A stretch of 15,717 bases of DNA, taken from NCBI GenBank assembly GCA_015679605.1, contig JAAAVE010000092.1, positions 1-15,717 of the forward strand, in the 5' to 3' direction. Shown in pieces: positions 11,775-15,717 of the stretch (position 1 is the first letter of the stretch; each line of letters opens with the position of its first letter). Below the pieces are notes generated by a model that worked only from the letters and a program-made list of their open reading frames with translations, did not search any database and was not told where the DNA came from. Origin of the DNA: Podila epigama. Its lineage: Eukaryota > Mortierellomycota > Mortierellomycetes > Mortierellales > Mortierellaceae. Position numbers and translations under genes: made by a program.

Positions 11775-14700
11775 ATGGAGGTCTCAACCACCTTCCTACC
11801 ACAGTCCATCGCTACCCTCATCTCGACCGTCAGTCTCGGCGCACGCGTCTCACTCAGGACAGCAGCCATCATTGTCGAGGCATGTACTCTCAGCACAAAC
11901 TGCACATTCACACATGGCTCATGGCTTAAGCACACACTCTTGCACTCTTGCACTCTTGCACTCTTGCACTCTTGCACCCTTGCACCCTCACACATTCGCA
12001 TGGCCCTTTCCACCACTTACGCTGACTTGACTTTTTCTTCTTTCTTCTCTCCACTCACACTTTGTATCACTGGAACATACTCTCGGTAATCTTCCACACA
12101 CACAGGCCCTGCTCGAGACACTGCAGCATGGCACGAGCGCGACTCTCGGCATCAGTCGCCGATCACTCCTCGCCGCCGTTTCCACCGCAAAGATCCTTCA
12201 TGTCCTCAAGGGCTCCGCCGGGCCAAAGTACGCATCTCATTTCTCCCATTCGCACTCGCACCAAACACCGACATTTTTTCATATAATACCGTTGCGCGTG
12301 GGGGGACACTCACTCACCTTTCTCCTTTGCATTCCCTCCCTTTCTCTCGTGTCATTTAGTGATGCCTTCTCAATGCTGCTGGACAAATATACATCATTGG
12401 GTATCTATGTGATCCATCACTCCTTCACCTTGGCTGAGCTATTTGCCATCTCTGGCCTGCAACTGGTCTCCAACACACTTTCAGCAGGCATTCGGGTAAG
12501 TTGACTCACGTAACTTTTCTGCTTTCGCTCTTCGAGGTACCCTGAACACTTGTGTTCATTCTCTATATATGGCATGGTACAACTTCACAGAGATGATTGT
12601 TTACACCGTTTGATCTGGGTGGAATTTTTTTTTTGGGGTGAGCAGTGAGAGTCGGGGGGGGAGGAAAGGGCAAGGGCCAAAGGCTTTACCGTGCGTACTT
12701 GCTGCATGTACTTTGACACACGACCACATGGATAAGATTTCGTAATGTTGGGTCAGGGCAGCTCACATTTTCGACCCTGCCTGCTTTGTGTCCGAGGGAA
12801 GGTACCGTACATACAGTATCAAAGAGAAACACTACACATTCTCCCATGTGGGATTGTGATCATCTCCATCAACATCTGTGGAGCGTGCGACAAAGAGTAG
12901 AACAGAAGAATCTTTCCTCTTCTCGACCTTCCAATCCTTTCCACTCCTTTCCATCCAACAGCTTTTTTTTGGGGAGGAAAGGGGGAGGGAAGAAGGAGTG
13001 TCGAGTGTGGGTGAAGAGACTAACGAGTAAACAAAGGGGGAGTGGAGAAATGACCCATGGCGGATGGATGGATGGATGGATGGAGTTGAAGAAGAGTCAT
13101 CATCAATGCATTGTAAAATGCCGAACAGTATGACCAATGTGTTTGCAGTATGCTGTCTGTTTAGTCTGTCCTTGGTCCTCAGCCCTCAGTCTGTGTACCT
13201 TTGATCGACAAGAGAGCTTGGACATGTCCTTGTTGTACAACCCTTGACCTAATAAGCAGGCAGGGTTAAGCATGTTGACATGTTGATTTGTCGACATGAT
13301 GACAACAAAAAACAAGTTATATTTTTCCATGTGCGAGAGCGGTGGTGTGGTGTTTTCATCATGAGGGTCATTCTTGCGTGAGTGACATTATCCTGCTGGC
13401 TTTATATTGCCTTGTGGGCGCAGTATGCTGCAGTCCATGCCCATGTCACTGTCCTTGTTCATGTCTCTGCTGAGGGACACGAGGTGTTTAAGTGGAAACG
13501 GCTCGTTCGCTTTTATTGTTATTGTTTATAATTGAATCATTATCATATTCACACATGCACACATTCACACTCTATGCCACATTTGTTGAAGAGGGAAAGG
13601 GATAATTCATTTGGTCAACGCATGCACGCATGCTCAAAGGATTGAATGCATGTGCTTTCCGTCCTCGTGCCTTATACAAGAGAAAACACCCCCTCATACC
13701 CGAGGAGCATCCCTTCTCCTATTCTTTTCCATTCTCTTTAGACAGCAGAAGAATCAGTACGAGTCGTAGACGGGCTGTTTGGGTCAACAGAGACCTCGCG
13801 TGCATTGGCAGCCGTGGTTGGTCTGGTCAAAAAAGAGGTCTATGAAGACCAGGATTTTGCCATTACTAGCGCCGGGAAGATGGCCGTCCTGGCCGCCATC
13901 ACTAAAGCCATCACCGTCTTTGCCTGTCTCCAGGCTGCCACCCACAAGCGCACTCAAAAAACTATTCGCGCCATGCTCATCTACGAAGGTGTTGTCTTCA
14001 CCCAACCGCGGAAACTACGCACCGGTAGCTCAACCCAGCTCACTACTACCACTAATAGCACCACTACCACAAACAACATCAACATCAACAGCTATGGCGA
14101 CGACAACGACGATGACGACGATCCGAGCGAGTTACTCAAGGATCTTTCCAACGTGCTCGTCACTGACCCAGATGACGTGACCCAAGATATGACAACCACC
14201 CAAATTGAAAAAGTCTTAAGTGCCGACATCCTCCAAGTCACAACAACAACCACCCTCACCACCACTACTACTCAAACTTTTGTCCGACCAGGCGCTGACT
14301 TGGCCAATCTAGGCAAACCCTTGCCTCCTCTCAAACATGACCGCGATTCGACTTCATGTCGATCATCACATCTTTTACCCAACTCAATAGACGCATCTTC
14401 TTCCTCATCTGCATCAGCTTCCCGTGGCACCAGTGCCTCGATGACAATCACTGCCCGTTCAAGGCGCGGCTCTGTTTCATCGATTGCCTCAGTTGCAACT
14501 ACACTTACTCAGTTTGCCACCACATCCATCGTCAGCGATCCTCGCCTTTCCACGAGCGGTTCAACAACCTCCACTCGACACCCCGCATCTTCTTCGACGA
14601 CCGACTTTAGTATCACACCCCTCTCAGACACTGTACAGGCCGATGGCCATCGCCAGGCTAACAATAATCTTCGCCTCATGTTCTCGACCGTCACGAAAAA

Positions 14701-15717
14701 GTTCAAAAAGAATCAAAAGGTAGAAGCAGATGGTCATATCATGACGAGAACCCAGGAACGCGAGATTCGGACAAGTGAAGCCAAGGACGAACTCGACTGG
14801 TCAGAAGACGACACGGACTGGATCGAGGTCACAAAGTCATCAGAGATCATGTCATCCATGGAGATGAATGCAGCCATCTCGTATGACGTTCCATTGGAGA
14901 AAAAGGGCAGCAATGAAAAGGCTGGGTTCAAGAACGGTCTCGGCTCTAAAAAGTTTGGGCGCGCACTCTTCTCAAAGATGACAAAGCAGCCTTCCTTTGG
15001 AAAGAAGAACGAACTCAAGGGCATCGACGGCACAATCACACCGCAATTGACCATCATGGAACTAGACGAGTCTCGAAACGATTCGGGTCAGTCCTTGTCA
15101 GACCAGAGTTCATCCGCCGCAGAACCAGCATTTACATTAACATCTACTTCAACTCCTAAAACCAACCACGCCAAAAACGCTGCAGACAAAAATGACAAGG
15201 ACGACATTGATTCGCGCCCTCCAACTCCTCCCAAAGAACCAAAGGAACCTAATCCCGCCAACTTTCCTCGCGACCATCTCGTCCGGAATATCCAACGGTT
15301 CATGCGCTATGCTTCTGCAAGCTATGGTCACAATTTTATGCGGATTCTCGGCATTGGCGCCATCGGGGACGCAGTCTACTCGCCATACGGAGACCACCCT
15401 AATCACCATGCCTTTGCTACACATACCTCGACCCCACTCGACTCGATCCTCCTTTCGTCCTTTACCGACCCTGGCACCAAAGGTAGCTTTCAGGCACCAA
15501 AGATGCACTCTCTTGTTCACTATATCAATCTGGATCATGGTGCACAATGTGTCGTCCTGACCTGTCGCGGTACTTTGGGTCTTTCTGACGTCTTGACCGA
15601 TCTTTGCGCCCACTACGATGACCTCGTTCTCCCCGGGAAGCCGCTACCATCGAGAAAGGGCTCTGGAGCAAAGGCATCTGAACCAGGATCAAAGTACAAA
15701 GTTCATGCTGGAATGCA
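11775..15717 (+). CDS. Class-3 lipase, sn1-specific diacylglycerol lipase type (5' part)
   Basis: Exons in view are 11775-11879, 12106-12227, 12360-12495 and 13742-15717, the last open at the window edge; about 779 residues are visible. Family knowledge: these lipases release a fatty acid from diacylglycerol, yielding monoacylglycerol. What is seen: an N-terminal helical region (ISTVSLGARVSLRTAAIIVE, then ALLETLQHG, LAELFAISGLQLVSNTL) and a conserved block TAEESVRVVDGLFGSTETSRAL. A hydrophobic segment follows at about 168-185 and a YEGVVFTQPRK motif. Next comes a long Ser/Thr-rich linker (about 220-440) with an Asp run (241-248) and two poly-Thr runs. A charged block follows (LDWSEDDTDWIEV), then MRYASASYG, and the lipase strand VVLTCRGTLGLSDVLTDL with RGT at 730-732. 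The catalytic GxSxG, Asp and His lie beyond the window. An in-frame TAA at 11724 with no ATG before 11775 supports the start. Junction 1 needs a GC-AG intron, and intron 3 is 1246 bp. An ordinary fungal triacylglycerol lipase is less likely because of the long N-terminal region. Confidence 0.83.
11880..12105 (+). other. Lipase intron 1, apparent GC-AG type
   Basis: Keeping the frame from IIVE into ALLETLQHG needs exon 1 to end at GAG (11877-11879) and exon 2 to begin at GCC (12106). The donor is then AG|GCATGT and the acceptor CACAG. The nearest GT donors give either a frame shift (11884) or the loss of Val-Glu (11874). The intron also contains a tandem octamer array. Confidence 0.7.
11935..11988 (+). 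repeat. Tandem octamer array TGCACTCT inside lipase intron 1
   Basis: Four perfect TGCACTCT units (11941-11972) are followed by two TGCACCCT variants (11973-11988) and preceded by a partial unit (CACTCT, 11935-11940). The total length is 54 bp, inside the intron and well upstream of the acceptor at 12105. It is a minisatellite-like array, probably variable between strains. Confidence 0.92.
12496..13741 (+). other. Lipase intron 3, 1246 bp, no gene recognised inside
   Basis: The donor is CGG|GTAAGT at 12496 and the acceptor TTCCATTCTCTTTAG at 13741. The flanking protein reads straight through (SAGIR then TAEESVRV). The interior has G-rich runs (12640-12670, 12971-12995), a GGAT microsatellite and CATG-rich short inverted repeats (TTGTC and GACAA arms around 13288-13305). 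Open frames on both strands are short, low-complexity and unlike any family I know. I found no tRNA and no convincing snoRNA. The length suggests an alternative promoter or a hidden non-coding RNA, but neither is shown. Confidence 0.75.
13062..13081 (+). repeat. (GGAT)5 microsatellite in lipase intron 3
   Basis: Five perfect GGAT units lie in the long third intron of the lipase gene. Confidence 0.9.

Noticed and set aside
13295-13301. ATGATGA, a possible C box of an intronic snoRNA
   Set aside because: No CTGA D box occurs within about 100 bp in the right orientation, and no terminal stem is visible.
12786-13330. Possible extra exons or a small gene inside lipase intron 3 (open frames on both strands)
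   Set aside because: Products are low-complexity or repeat-derived (GGAT and G-rich runs), and the flanking lipase exons already join without a gap.

Overview
This is a eukaryotic nuclear window, most likely from an early-diverging filamentous fungus. A Mortierella-type (Mucoromycota/Mortierellomycotina) genome is my best guess. The guess rests on short GT-AG introns (about 90-230 bp) with CTAAC/CTGAC-like branch sites, strongly CT-rich stretches before starts and inside introns, AATAAA poly(A) signals, and a full-length DDB1, which budding yeasts lack. There is no operon logic, prophage, CRISPR array or transposon. The gene models were rebuilt by hand: each junction was chosen so that the reading frame and the protein-family alignment both continue.

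Layout. (1) 1-346: CT-rich leader. (2) 347-2475, plus: 4-exon gene for an MRS2/CorA-type mitochondrial Mg2+ channel, 557 aa, with the GMN motif. (3) 3029-7962, plus: 10-exon DDB1, 1193 aa, the three-propeller adaptor of CUL4 ubiquitin ligases. (4) 8049-8627, minus: intronless GNAT N-acetyltransferase, 192 aa, with its stop only 86 bp from the DDB1 stop. (5) 8937-11106, minus: 7-exon VPS4, 440 aa, the ESCRT-III disassembly AAA ATPase. (6) 11107-11774: divergent promoter region with long A and T tracts. (7) 11775-15717+, plus: 5' part of a class-3 lipase of the sn1-specific diacylglycerol lipase type. At least 4 exons are present, about 779 residues lie in the window, and the gene runs off the right edge just after the RGT motif and before the expected GxSxG catalytic serine.

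The genes are unrelated housekeeping functions: mitochondrial Mg2+ uptake, ubiquitin ligase/DNA damage, acetylation, endosomal sorting and lipid signalling. I see no pathway cluster and no convincing new system. The points most worth a second look are about gene structure. They are an apparent GC-AG intron and a 1.25-kb outlier intron in the lipase gene, a DDB1 intron whose used acceptor lies past two better-looking AGs, the long basic N-terminus of the MRS2 protein, and a pair of ACGCGT boxes upstream of the GNAT gene.
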